Assembly (NCBI RefSeq): GCF_011087585.1
Contig: NZ_VJOT01000021.1
Location: forward strand, 1 to 64,000
Direction: 5' to 3'
DNA: 64,000 nt
Source of the DNA: Neochlamydia sp. AcF84
GTDB lineage: Bacteria > Chlamydiota > Chlamydiia > Chlamydiales > Parachlamydiaceae
Shown here: positions 19,042-28,018 of the stretch, piece by piece
How positions within the stretch are numbered: position 1 is the first letter of the stretch
Layout of the letters: the number at the start of each line of letters is the position of its first letter
The notes under the pieces: model-generated
The model's database searches: none
The model's input: only the letters and a program-made list of their open reading frames with translations
What the model was told of the DNA's origin: nothing
Position numbers and translations under genes: made by a program

Positions 19042-20052
19042 ATGCCCCTAAAAATTGCCATTAATGGGTTTGGCCGCATTGGTCGCTTGGTTTTTCGCTT
19101 AATTAACGAAAGAAATGATATACAAGTGGTAGCTATTAACGATGTGGTTTCTCCCAGCAATTTGGCTTATTTACTAAAATATGATACAGTACATGGCAAA
19201 TTTGAAGGGGAAATTAAAGCCGAAGGAGAATACCTTCTCTTTGAGGGAAAAAAGATACAAGTTATCGCTGAAAAAGATCCTCAAAAGCTTCCTTGGAAAG
19301 ATCTTCAAGTAGATTATGTTTTAGAATCAACCGGCCTATTTACCTCTTTCGATGAGGCAGGCAAGCATTTAAAATCGGGAGCTAAGAGAGTTCTAATATC
19401 AGCACCTGCGAAAGAGGAAGGAATTGCTACTATCGTTTTAGGTGTTAATGAGGAAAAATATAATCCAGCAAATGACAAAATTGTGTCAAATGCTTCTTGT
19501 ACGACTAATTGTTTAGCACCTATTACTAAAGTGTTGCTAGAGAGTTTTGGAATTGAAGAAGGTCTAATGACGACTGTGCATGCTATGACAGCTACCCAGC
19601 CTACCGTTGATGGGCCTTCTCCTAAAAATTTAAGAGGAGGCAGGGCTGCTAGTCAGAATATTATACCTTCTTCGACTGGTGCTGCAAAAGCTGTAGCTTT
19701 ATGCCTTCCTCAAGTGAAAGGAAAACTTACGGGTATGGCATTGAGAGTCCCGGTTGTGGATGTCTCTATTGTCGATTTAACCGTGAGACTGAGCAAACCA
19801 ACCAGCTATGAATCAATATGCCAAGAGATGCAAAAAGCCTCAGAAGGGCGCATGAAAGGTATCCTAGGCTATTGTGATGAACCGGTTGTGTCAAGTGATT
19901 TTATTGGAAGCAGATACTCTTCGATATTTGACAAAGATGCAGGCATAGCTCTTAACGATACCTTCTATAAAATTGTGGCTTGGTATGATAATGAGATGGG
20001 GTATGCTTGTAGATGTGTTGAGCTTTTAGCCTATATGGCTTCAAAAGAGTAA
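19042..20052 (+). CDS. gapA: Glyceraldehyde-3-phosphate dehydrogenase
   Basis: This enzyme converts glyceraldehyde-3-phosphate, phosphate and NAD to 1,3-bisphosphoglycerate in glycolysis. The NAD-binding turn INGFGRIGR (residues 7-15) and D34 after the second strand suggest NAD specificity. The catalytic site is [12 protein letters not shown] with C153, and the general base is H180 in [10 protein letters not shown]. Length is 336 residues. Start support is TTAAGGAATC, eight bases upstream. In C. trachomatis gapA follows rplQ directly. Here UPF0158 and the TPR giant separate them. Confidence 0.97.
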   Translation: MPLKIAINGFGRIGRLVFRLINERNDIQVVAINDVVSPSNLAYLLKYDTVHGKFEGEIKAEGEYLLFEGKKIQVIAEKDPQKLPWKDLQVDYVLESTGLFTSFDEAGKHLKSGAKRVLISAPAKEEGIATIVLGVNEEKYNPANDKIVSNASCTTNCLAPITKVLLESFGIEEGLMTTVHAMTATQPTVDGPSPKNLRGGRAASQNIIPSSTGAAKAVALCLPQVKGKLTGMALRVPVVDVSIVDLTVRLSKPTSYESICQEMQKASEGRMKGILGYCDEPVVSSDFIGSRYSSIFDKDAGIALNDTFYKIVAWYDNEMGYACRCVELLAYMASKE

Positions 20053-20085
20053 TACTAACATATAGGTAAGTGGTTGCTTCTTAAA

Positions 20086-20105
20086 TAGACTTTTTTAAAA
20101 GTCTA
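20086..20105 (+). terminator. Weak hairpin after gapA
   Basis: TAGACTTTT and AAAAGTCTA form a short perfect inverted repeat 34 bp after gapA. No separate U-tract follows, so it may only attenuate transcription or serve as an RNA end. Confidence 0.35.
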
Positions 20106-20140
20106 ATATATATGCAAATTTAAACAGGATTGAATTAATT

Positions 20141-21109
20141 GTGGATTTTACTCGAGAACCTATTATTGAAACCGTTATTACGCCTAAGGAAGGGTGCAAA
20201 ATTGTTGTTCGCAATAGCAAAAATGTAGGGCAAGAAGAATATTTTGTAGATGCTTTAGAAGTCGTTTCTTTTGGAACTGCTATTTTTTTTCGCTCTTTAG
20301 AAAAACCTAAATCTTTTCTTGTTCCCGTAAACGACTATGAGATTCTAGAAGTCCGGGAAGCTCGCATGGTCCTTAAAAATGTGGGCTTGGAGCGTTCGAT
20401 CAAGATAGGAGGAGGACGTGAGACTAAGGCTGTGAAGGAAATGCCTATAGATAAAATGGACCCAGCGGCCATGGAGGAATCTAACGTGATTGCAGAAGAG
20501 CAAACTACTGCTACTGACAATCGAGCAGAAAAAAAGCGTGATCGTAGACGGCAGCAAAGGCGTCGCCGGGGCCGAGAAGAGCAAATTAAAGAAGATATAG
20601 GTGGTACTGAGGCTATATCATCATTTGAAGATGTAGGGCAACTAGATGTAGCTTCTTCATCAGAGGGAAAAGTAACAGGAGAAGGTCAGCCGCTAGCACA
20701 GCCTCCTGCTCCTTTTATGAGTGGATTATTGCCTCCCCCTCCGACATTAATCTCAGAGACCATTGGAAGGTACAAAGAAAACATACTTTTTAAAAATGCT
20801 TTCTATACCCGAGAAGAAGCTAAAGAAGATGATGAAGTTCAAATTCTTCATAGCCTCACCGAAGATTTTGAAGGAGACAGCGAAGAAGTTGAAGAGTTTT
20901 TTAAAGAGGAGCAAAGTGAGTTGCCTCCTATTGTAGAGCCTGCTCCAGAATTTAAACCTTTGTCTTCTGAGGAACAAAATAGTTCTTTTCATTCTTTTTG
21001 GGACGACCTTGCTGAATCTGCTTCTTCTCCTCTACCTTTGGACGAAACAAATGAAATAAAAGAGCCTCTAGAAGAGGGGCTTTCTAACCCCGAGAAAGAA
21101 AAAGAATAA
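20141..21109 (+). CDS. Conserved chlamydial hypothetical, acidic tail with Arg-rich patch
   Basis: The first 90 residues are well ordered and resemble the chlamydial protein encoded after gapA (CT504 of C. trachomatis, from memory). They form beta-strand-rich segments such as VVSFGTAIFFRSLEKPKSFLVPV. Residues 129-147 form a dense basic patch (RAEKKRDRRRQQRRRR). The remaining 170 residues are acidic and Pro/Ser-rich and look disordered. A basic patch inside an acidic chain suggests nucleic-acid binding, but that is inference. The start is a GTG at 20141, since no ATG lies nearby. No enzyme motif is seen. Confidence 0.7.
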   Translation: MDFTREPIIETVITPKEGCKIVVRNSKNVGQEEYFVDALEVVSFGTAIFFRSLEKPKSFLVPVNDYEILEVREARMVLKNVGLERSIKIGGGRETKAVKEMPIDKMDPAAMEESNVIAEEQTTATDNRAEKKRDRRRQQRRRRGREEQIKEDIGGTEAISSFEDVGQLDVASSSEGKVTGEGQPLAQPPAPFMSGLLPPPPTLISETIGRYKENILFKNAFYTREEAKEDDEVQILHSLTEDFEGDSEEVEEFFKEEQSELPPIVEPAPEFKPLSSEEQNSSFHSFWDDLAESASSPLPLDETNEIKEPLEEGLSNPEKEKE

Positions 21110-21116
21110 ATAATTG

Positions 21117-21149
21117 CGACATTTGGCTTGCTATTAAAGTCAAATGTCG
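21117..21149. terminator. Nine-bp perfect hairpin between the hypothetical gene and tRNA-Leu
   Basis: CGACATTTG (21117-21125) pairs with CAAATGTCG (21141-21149) across a 15-base loop, just after the stop of the upstream gene. It lacks a U-run. The segment also contains TTGCTA (21128-21133) and TATCTT (21151-21156) at 17-bp spacing, which could be the tRNA promoter instead. Confidence 0.45.
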
Positions 21150-21170
21150 TTATCTTAGCGCTTACCTTTT

Positions 21171-21253
21171 GCTCGGATGGTGAAATGGTAGACACAAGGG
21201 ACTTAAAATCCCTCGGGAGCAATCCTGTGTCGGTTCGAGTCCGACTCCGAGCA
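21171..21253 (+). tRNA. tRNA-Leu (anticodon UAA)
   Basis: The acceptor stem GCTCGGA pairs with TCCGAGC (21246-21252), with discriminator A at 21253. The anticodon stem AGGGA/TCCCT encloses the loop CTTAAAA, giving anticodon TAA at 21204-21206. The long variable arm (CGGGAGCAATCCTG) is the class II form expected for leucine, and the T-loop is GGTTCGAGTCC. The 3' CCA is not encoded. Seven Ts follow directly and probably end the transcript. Confidence 0.96.
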
Positions 21254-21483
21254 TTTTTTTATATTCAAATCAATTTCCAGTTTTCCTCCTTTAGCTTCTT
21301 TTCATCATCTCGCCTACTCTGTAGCCACTAAGTCTGTGTTAACTTCCCACATCTCTTTAGTTAGCTTTTATCCCAGCTGTTTTTCTAGGCATGACTTTAG
21401 AAGGCGCGGAAAGAGCATTCTTTTAAAGCTAAGGGGCTAGGTAAGCTTTATGATACTAAAACAACATGCAATAAGGGAGAAGA

Positions 21484-21524
21484 AACTTTGGTAAAGAAGC
21501 AATAAAACCACCCTTACCAAAGTT
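21484..21524 (-). terminator. Hairpin downstream of the histone-like gene
   Basis: AACTTTGGTAA (21484-21494) and TTACCAAAGTT (21514-21524) form an 11-bp stem with a 19-base loop. It starts 13 bases after the stop of the minus-strand histone-like gene and is followed on that strand by TTTCTTCTC. Confidence 0.6.
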
Positions 21525-21536
21525 AGTCATGCAAAT

Positions 21537-21785
21537 TTATCGGCTTACAGCTTTTTTTCTAGCCGCAGTCGTCGTTTTCTTCACTATAGCTTTTTTTACT
21601 ATAGGCTTTTTTGCAGCAGGTTTTTTAACTGATGCCTTAGCAACAATTTTAGGTGCCGTTTTCTTTACAGTTAACGTTTTCTTAGCCACCGCTTGTTTAG
21701 CCACTGGCTTTTTTGCAGCAGGCTTTTTCTCTGCTGCTTTTTTAGCCGTCGTTTTATTAGCGGCTGGTTTTTTTATTGCTGCCAT
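21537..21785 (-). CDS. Histone H1-like protein (Hc2-like)
   Basis: The 82-residue protein is almost entirely Lys, Ala, Pro, Val and Thr in repeats of the type AAKKP and AKKPIVKKA, with a final ARKKAVSR. This matches the lysine/alanine repeat tail of eukaryotic H1 and chlamydial Hc2 (HctB). In chlamydiae, Hc2 condenses the nucleoid in the infectious form, and a DNA-compaction role is a fair inference. It is shorter than C. trachomatis Hc2. AAGGAG lies ten bases before the ATG. It is the second gene of a pair with the DUF6496-like gene 25 bp upstream. The plus-strand reading of the same DNA is a hydrophobic mirror and not real. Confidence 0.8.
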   Translation of the reverse strand: MAAIKKPAANKTTAKKAAEKKPAAKKPVAKQAVAKKTLTVKKTAPKIVAKASVKKPAAKKPIVKKAIVKKTTTAARKKAVSR

Positions 21786-21810
21786 CTATTGTTCTCCTTA
21801 TATTTGACAG

Positions 21811-21969
21811 TTATTTGGTATTTTTTCCTTTTTTAGGAATTTTTGCGCCAGATCTTCTGGCCTCATTTAAAGCAATTGCCACCGCTTGTTTTTGTGGCTT
21901 GCCATGATGTACTTCTGTGCGGATGTTTTCACTGATTGTTTTACGGCTTGTACCTTTTTTTAAGGGCAT
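21811..21969 (-). CDS. 52-residue DUF6496-like protein
   Basis: This short gene was found by reading the minus strand by eye. The product begins [17 protein letters not shown] and continues with [22 protein letters not shown], ending in a Lys-rich tail. The motif of KGxSxxxISENI, then [12 protein letters not shown] is one I associate with the small DUF6496 family seen in bacteria and phages. Its function is unknown. A consensus GGAGG lies six bases before the ATG, which strongly supports expression. It is followed 25 bp later by the Hc2-like gene, so the two are probably co-transcribed. Both are tiny and very basic. Confidence 0.78.
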   Translation of the reverse strand: MPLKKGTSRKTISENIRTEVHHGKPQKQAVAIALNEARRSGAKIPKKGKNTK

Positions 21970-22926
21970 AAAAGGCCTCCTTCATTTTTTTCTTACTAAT
22001 AAAAATATATTTATCAAAGTTTTACGATTATACATAGCAATTTTTTTATTTTCTTCCAAAAGTCTAGCTTAATAGATAGACAAGAAGCTTTTAAGGATGT
22101 ATGTAGGGTGTGTTTTTAATCTAAATTTTTTTGCCTCCCTTTCGTTTAAATTTTCTAAATAATTCTTAATTTATAAAAAATAATTGATAGTTTCGAATAT
22201 TTAGTCTTTATAAGATTGCATGGGGGGAGTGAAAATTTAATCCTTGGAAACTTAATGCTCATGAGTCTTCTGCTTTTTTTTACAATTGATTTGCTAAATT
22301 TTTAGCTGATAAAGGTTAGCTAGCGGATAGGCTATATATGTTTTTTTAATTGGACCCATATTGTCCTCCTAACTTTAAACAGTTTTTAAGGGTAGTAAGC
22401 TATAAACAATCCGCCCTACACATTCTTTAATGTTTTTCCTACAGCTTAATAAAGAAGCTACCTTCATCTCTTTATGTGAGCACACTCTTAGCAAAGTTAT
22501 TTTTCCTTTACATGCTCTTACAATAATTAGATGTATTATTAGAGTTTTTAGCAATCTCAAAGTTAAAGATAATAGAAAGGAAACCTTTAGAAGTTAATGA
22601 TATAGAAAATGGTAGGAAGCTTTGCTGTTTTATCAGGAGCTTATTTAGCGTGCGTACCCTGTCCCAGTAAATCCTCTTTGTTTTGTAAAGCTATAAAACT
22701 TTTCAAGAAGGGTAGAGGAGGAATGAGGTCTTTTCTTGAGAGAATCCCTTAACCCGATCTTTAAAGTAACTCATTTTTAAGTAGACTTGGCTACAGAAGA
22801 AATAGTATGGCTCTTTTCTTCTATACCTAATGAAAAGCTAGATAAAAAGATAAGGAAAAAGAGATAAGATTGCATATAGGCTTAAAAGGAAATAAAACTG
22901 AACTTAAGAAAAAAGGTGGTGAGTCA
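21970..22926. other. Intergenic region upstream of the second TPR giant
   Basis: About 950 AT-rich bases lie between the divergent DUF6496-like and TPR genes. No supported gene, RNA or repeat is visible. TATAAT occurs on the minus strand near 22030, but without a good -35 partner. The short reading frames here have no ribosome sites or recognisable products. Confidence 0.5.
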
Positions 22927-25900
22927 ATGAGTTTAGAAAATTCAGCTATTATTAACCCTTTTATATTCAATGAGTTTAAGGAAATAGAAGGGAGAAAACA
23001 GCCTCATCTGAAATTAGGTCCGTATGCACAGATTAGCTTAGGGATTTTCAAAAAACTGGGTTGCCAAGACTTATGCCGAGCAATCCTTGTATGTAAAGAA
23101 TGGAAGCACTTAATTGAACGAAGTGATGAATGGAAAGGGATTCCTTTAGAAAGCTTGAAAAGTAATGAGCTTTTATCGAATGAAGATATAAGAAAAGCGG
23201 AAGAAAGCTATACGCAAGCTTTAAAGTTTGCTATTAAAGAAAAAAATTCTGCTCAAGAAAATGCTTACATAGAAAAACTAGGCGACATTTATCTAAGAAA
23301 AGAAAAGGCAAGAACCTTTCTTCAAGCTGCGGGTCTCTATAATTATGCTATGCATCTTTCTCAAGCCGCAAAGCAGGAGCTTCTTAAAGAAAAGCTTACT
23401 AAAATTCAAGAGGCATTTAGCAAATTGTATCACTGCAAACTTATAGATCCATGGACAGTCGAGAAGCAATTTGTATATAATCGCCAAAAATTAAAAAATT
23501 TCCGAAAAGAAATAGAAGAGAAGATTTGTGCGCTGGCAGAAACACCGCCTCCCCAGAATGTTAAAAAGCTTTATCGGCATATTTCTAAACGTATGAAAAT
23601 TTTCTTCGAGCATCTTGCAATGCAAGCAATTGATAACTTAGGGCCTATTCCTTGTGAGTATGCCTTGATAGGCTTCGGTTCCCTAGCAAGAGAAGAGATG
23701 ACGCCTTATTCTGATTTAGAGTTTGGGATTCTTATTCAAGAGGACACTCCTATAAATAAGAAATATTTTAGAAATCTAACCAATTTACTTCACTTAAAGG
23801 TTATCAACTTAGGAGAAACCATTCTTCCTGCTTTAAACATTCCTTGCTTAAAAGTCATCAAATTTTTTGATGGCATCACACCACGGGGCTTTGCTTTTGA
23901 TGGGGCAGGGGTAGAAGGGAAAGGCTGCAAAATTCCTGTAGGTAATGGTAAGACATTTGATCTTATACAAACTCCTGGAAAAATGGCTCAGTATATTGGT
24001 AAAGATGAAAAAGGCCAGTGGTGGCATGAAAAAGAGCCTCACCTTCCCATGGAATTACTAAACTTTACTCATTTGCTAGGTAACGAGGAACTAACTGAGC
24101 AATATAGGCAAAAAGTTCAAGAAGGGCTTAATGCTCCTTATCAACGCAATCTTAATCTACGCCAATATTTAGCTAAGCATCATTTGGTTGAAACGGATAT
24201 GGTAGCTTTTAATCCGAAAATTGATGAGGGTGAAAGGCAAGGAATGCTTTTTAAAGTCAAAAATGACTTGTATCGATTCCCTCATCTGGCTTTGGATCGG
24301 CTAGCACTTCTCGCAAAAGTAAAAGCCTCCGATACGTTTACTAGGATTGATCAACTAAACGAGCAAAAGATTATAAACGACAGCGCGGCTGCAAAGCTAA
24401 GAGGGTGGATGAGTATAGTGCTATTTATGCGGCTTAAGACATATTCTCATTATCAAGCGCAACAAGAAATCATGAATCCAATCCTTAAAATATTTGGATT
24501 TGAGGATCCTAGCTTTATTCAAAAGCAGTTTGCTTTAAATCCTCAGACATTAGAAAAAATAAAGACAATTTATCGTATCTTTGTTCCTTTTTATCAGGCT
24601 GTTCAAAATTTTTTATCAGGAAATGAAGACACTCTTAAACATTCAAATTTAGAGGATAACTCACCGCAGACACAAGGAGATATAGCCTTACGGCTTTTTC
24701 AACACGAAGAAGCAAAAAGCTGGTATCACGAGGCCATACGACTAAATCCAGCAAATTCAGAAGCCTTAAATGCTTTGGCGCTAATTTACAAAGCTCAAGG
24801 CAACTTAAACATGGCGGCAGAACTTGCCATGCAAGCATTTAAAATTGATCTTTTGTTCTGTGAGGAAACTCCTCTCATTATAGGAAGAGACCTTAACAAT
24901 TTAGCGACGATCTATCAGGAGCAGGGGAAATTAGATGAGGCCGCTAAGTGTGCCAAAAAAGCGCTTGATATTAACCGTAAACTTTTGAAAGCAAATCATC
25001 CTTGGGTGGCAATTGGCTATAATACCCTCGGGTGGATCTACCAAGAACAAGGGAAATTGAAAAAAGCAGCTGAGCTTATTAGACAAGCACTGGCCCCTTT
25101 TCGTGAAATGTATGGAGAAAATCATACTAGGATAGCAAGTACTTATACTAATTTGGGACTAATCTACCAAGAACAAGGAAGGCTAGAAAAGGCCGCTAAG
25201 TATTTCAAGAGAGCGCTCGATATTAATCTTGAACTTTATGGGGAAAATCATTTTCAAGTGGCAAGGTGCTATAACAATCGAGGGAGGCTCTGCCAAGCAC
25301 AAGGGAAACTGGAAAAAGCCTCTAAATATTTCCATCAAGCCATCTCTATTAATCTTAAGCTTTTTGGAGAAAATCATCCTATGCTGGCAATTTATCATAA
25401 TAACCTTGCAGCAGTCTACTTAGAACTCCGAAAGGTAGCGGCAGCCACTGAGCATGCCAAGCAAGCCGTCTCTATTAACTTTAATCTATTTGGGGAAAAC
25501 CACCATGATCTGGCATTATGTTATGGTAACCTAGGAGCGATATACCAAACTCGAGGAAAGTTAGAAAAAGCCGCTAAGTATGCCCATCAAGCTTTTGCTA
25601 TTGATCTTAAGCTTTTTGGAGAGAATCATCCTAGTGTGGTAATCCGCTATAACAATCTAGGAACAATCTATTACGAGAAAGGGGATTTAAAAAAGGCGGC
25701 AGAATATATTGAGAAAGCGCTCGATATCAGCGTTAAGCTTTTGGGGGAAAATCATCCTAATGTAGCAAAGACCTACAAGAATCTGGGAATACTCTACCAA
25801 GATCAAGGGAATTTAGAGAAAGCTGCTGAGTGTGTCCATCAAGCGCTTGCTATTAATCTTAAGCTATATGATAAAAATCTTCCTAGCATTGCAGATATTT

Positions 25901-26223
25901 ACACTACCTTTGGAACAATCTACCAAGATCAAGGGAATTGGGAGAAAGCTACTGAGTGTATCCATCAAGCGCTTGCCATTGACATTAAATTGCTTGGGAA
26001 AAATCATCTTAATGTGGCCGTTATTTACAGTAATCTGGCTATGCTCTATCAAGTACAAGGAAATTCGTTCAAGGCGGCAGAATTTGCTAACCAATCACTA
26101 AGAATACTTGTCACTATTTATGGGAGATATCATCCCAGCTTAAAAGCTTTATACCATAGCCTCCACATTCTTATTCCAAGCCTAGAATTATACACGCAAG
26201 AATTCACTTATTTGAAAAATTAA
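22927..26223 (+). CDS. F-box / nucleotidyltransferase-like / TPR giant
   Basis: This 1098-residue paralogue begins MSLENSAIINPFIF, matching the starts of the two copies at 46230 and 50570. I therefore prefer the ATG at 22927 over an in-frame TTG 57 bp upstream. Residues 31-64 are F-box-like (GIFKKLGCQDL, then VCKEWKHL). The nucleotidyltransferase motif has G251-S252 and LAREEMTPYSD with D263 and E265. The RGFAFDGAGVEGKGCK block follows. From about residue 610 come eleven TPRs, more diverged than in the other copies, then a 25-residue tail. There is no OTU domain. The stop codon lies at the edge of the decayed IS66-type element, so the original C-terminus may have been altered. No secretion signal can be proven by eye. 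Confidence 0.8.
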   Translation: MSLENSAIINPFIFNEFKEIEGRKQPHLKLGPYAQISLGIFKKLGCQDLCRAILVCKEWKHLIERSDEWKGIPLESLKSNELLSNEDIRKAEESYTQALKFAIKEKNSAQENAYIEKLGDIYLRKEKARTFLQAAGLYNYAMHLSQAAKQELLKEKLTKIQEAFSKLYHCKLIDPWTVEKQFVYNRQKLKNFRKEIEEKICALAETPPPQNVKKLYRHISKRMKIFFEHLAMQAIDNLGPIPCEYALIGFGSLAREEMTPYSDLEFGILIQEDTPINKKYFRNLTNLLHLKVINLGETILPALNIPCLKVIKFFDGITPRGFAFDGAGVEGKGCKIPVGNGKTFDLIQTPGKMAQYIGKDEKGQWWHEKEPHLPMELLNFTHLLGNEELTEQYRQKVQEGLNAPYQRNLNLRQYLAKHHLVETDMVAFNPKIDEGERQGMLFKVKNDLYRFPHLALDRLALLAKVKASDTFTRIDQLNEQKIINDSAAAKLRGWMSIVLFMRLKTYSHYQAQQEIMNPILKIFGFEDPSFIQKQFALNPQTLEKIKTIYRIFVPFYQAVQNFLSGNEDTLKHSNLEDNSPQTQGDIALRLFQHEEAKSWYHEAIRLNPANSEALNALALIYKAQGNLNMAAELAMQAFKIDLLFCEETPLIIGRDLNNLATIYQEQGKLDEAAKCAKKALDINRKLLKANHPWVAIGYNTLGWIYQEQGKLKKAAELIRQALAPFREMYGENHTRIASTYTNLGLIYQEQGRLEKAAKYFKRALDINLELYGENHFQVARCYNNRGRLCQAQGKLEKASKYFHQAISINLKLFGENHPMLAIYHNNLAAVYLELRKVAAATEHAKQAVSINFNLFGENHHDLALCYGNLGAIYQTRGKLEKAAKYAHQAFAIDLKLFGENHPSVVIRYNNLGTIYYEKGDLKKAAEYIEKALDISVKLLGENHPNVAKTYKNLGILYQDQGNLEKAAECVHQALAINLKLYDKNLPSIADIYTTFGTIYQDQGNWEKATECIHQALAIDIKLLGKNHLNVAVIYSNLAMLYQVQGNSFKAAEFANQSLRILVTIYGRYHPSLKALYHSLHILIPSLELYTQEFTYLKN

Positions 26224-27716
26224 AATAAATTTTTTCAAAAAAATATAAAGCCTTTTCTGAGGAGGATAGGACTTTTGAGCAATAGGGATAGGTTGCTTGA
26301 TACGAGCTGCATAGATAGCGTCTGCTAGAAAATCTAGAATAGATTTTCCTTGTCGATAAAGAGTTCCGATACAGCTATGCAGCGCTCCCTTCCACCTTTT
26401 GCTATAGGTAGACTGGTTATCTAGGCATAACTTACGTACAATGGCTAGATTTCTTAAAGATTCTTCGGCAGCATTATTGATCATAGGGATAGCAGGATCT
26501 TTCAAGTAAGCCTGGAAATATTTGATCTGTTTTAAAAGCTTTTGGCAAAACTTCCGCAATTTCTTGGTGCTACTCCAGCCCCCAGTCCTTGCAATTCTTC
26601 TTGTATATAACGCCAGTTAAGATACCCATACTGCTGCCAAGTAGACTGGCTGATCTGGCCTTTTTCTAGACGATGTTTATCTTTAATAAGCAACTTGCAA
26701 GTTAGCATATAGGGTCCCTAGGCGCTGTGCACCCCTCAAAGGGGTGTGGGGCTGTTTTGCTCACCCTTGTCTATTAAGGAGCCAATGAGCTTAAGCAATA
26801 CTGTTTGATCTTTACCTCAATTTGATAAATAGCTTTAGCCTCGATCATTTACTAAGCAATAAATCTTCTGATCGACTAGCACTTTTAGAGTAACGCCATT
26901 TTGATAAGCTCTTCATCCATAAGCAATCACATTTCCTACACGTAGTACTAGCAAATGTTCGTTAGTGGCAGCATGACGCCAGCTCGTTGAATCTATATGC
27001 AAAGGCTACTGAGTGGTAGTAGCTGCTTTAACGAGTGTTTCATAAGACGAAAAAAGTAAGGCAGCGTGCGAGCTTTAACTTTAAAAATAAAACCTTGGCT
27101 TAAAGCCACGCTAGGCAGTAAGGCACTAATCATGGGGCGCACGGCCTGGAGGCCTTGGGCGTGTTGGCCCCATCAGCAGATTAATAAAGCCTTCCAGTCT
27201 TAAAACCAAGCAAGAATTACTCATTTTCTTTAAGTTCAGGCCGTGTTTCTAGATGGCAGCAAGGGCATCTGCTCGTTACTAAATCGATTTGATGCATTAA
27301 AGGTTTAATTTCAGGAAGCTCGATCTGCTGCCATGGAAAAAATCTTATCAGTGGCATGCATAGCAGAGTGGCAATGTGGGCAAACTTTTAGGCAACGCAC
27401 CTCATGCAAGGTAACCGCACTAGCAGGTAGCAGTTGACGATTAGCACCAGGATGATAAGGTCGATTTTCTACTTTTGGAGTAATTGGACGATTAGCTTTA
27501 TGATCAATGGATGGCTGCTTGGAGCTATTCTTGGAATTTTGATTAAGCTTAAGCCTCAAGCTGGGCAATGCGCGCTTCAAGCTTAGTGATTATCTTTTCC
27601 AATCTATTTATCACGGCTTTTAACTCCCCATTTTCCGCTCGAAGCTGAACATTTTCAGCCCTTAGTTCTGCATTCTCTTTAAATAGCTGCTCGTATGAAG
27701 ATTGCATGCTACTCAA
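26188..27716 (-). pseudogene. IS66-type transposase remnant
   Basis: Fragments read on the minus strand follow the TnpC order. An N-terminal leucine-zipper region (MQSSYEQLFKENAELRAE, 27716 onward) ends in a stop after AQLEA. The LKLNQNSKNSSKQPS and CPHCHSAM zinc-finger part then continues one frame over. A second shift at a T-run near 27345 leads to FPWQQIELPEIKPL and CPCCHLE. A block with DSTSWRHAATNEHLL is near 26990. The C-terminal part has IPMINNAAEESLRNLAIVRKL (26188-26559). At least two frameshifts and several stops make it inactive. The tail overlaps the end of the plus-strand TPR gene by 36 bp. Confidence 0.8.
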
Positions 27717-27794
27717 TATATGATTAAGTAAATATAAACTCTAGAATTAGTTCTACTCATCAGAAAATAATTGATAAACTCCATGGCCGCTTAC
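26224..27794 (-). mobile_element. Decayed IS66-type insertion sequence
   Basis: Only one end is visible. It reads GTAAGCGGCCATGG on the minus strand (27794 down to 27781), and IS66-family ends typically begin GTAA. The matching end is not found near 26224, so that side has been lost or lies in the TPR gene. The interior holds fragments of one transposase in several frames. It sits between the second TPR giant and the STAND ATPase and is a likely agent of past rearrangement here. Confidence 0.7.
27781..27794 (-). repeat. Terminal repeat of the IS66-type remnant
   Basis: The minus strand reads GTAAGCGGCCATGG from 27794 inward, 65 bp before the transposase start. I recognise the GTAA opening as the family's usual end. 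The partner repeat was not found. Confidence 0.55.
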
Positions 27795-28018
27795 TATATA
27801 CCTACAGTTTGTGCTACGCAACCTAAACTCTCTATTATTTAAAGAACTATCTTTAATTAGGTATATCTTAATTAGAGTTTAAATAATTAAGAGTTTTAAA
27901 CTTTAATTTAATTGATGTTTAAATTAATAAAAGTTAAAATAAATACTTATTTGTGAAGTTAATTTTTTAAGCATTGCTTTGCGAATAATGAACATTTAAT
28001 CTAAAGGGGTTTAATAAT

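Noticed and set aside
21128..21331. A plus-strand reading frame across the tRNA-Leu gene
   Set aside because: It is an open frame through the tRNA and its T-run with no protein features.
21529..21807. A hydrophobic plus-strand frame of 92 residues opposite the histone-like gene
   Set aside because: It is the reverse reading of Lys/Ala-rich codons. The minus-strand frame has the ribosome site, the terminator and a known composition.
22375..22560. A short minus-strand frame in the spacer before the second TPR giant
   Set aside because: It has no ribosome site and no conserved pattern. It looks like chance in AT-rich sequence.
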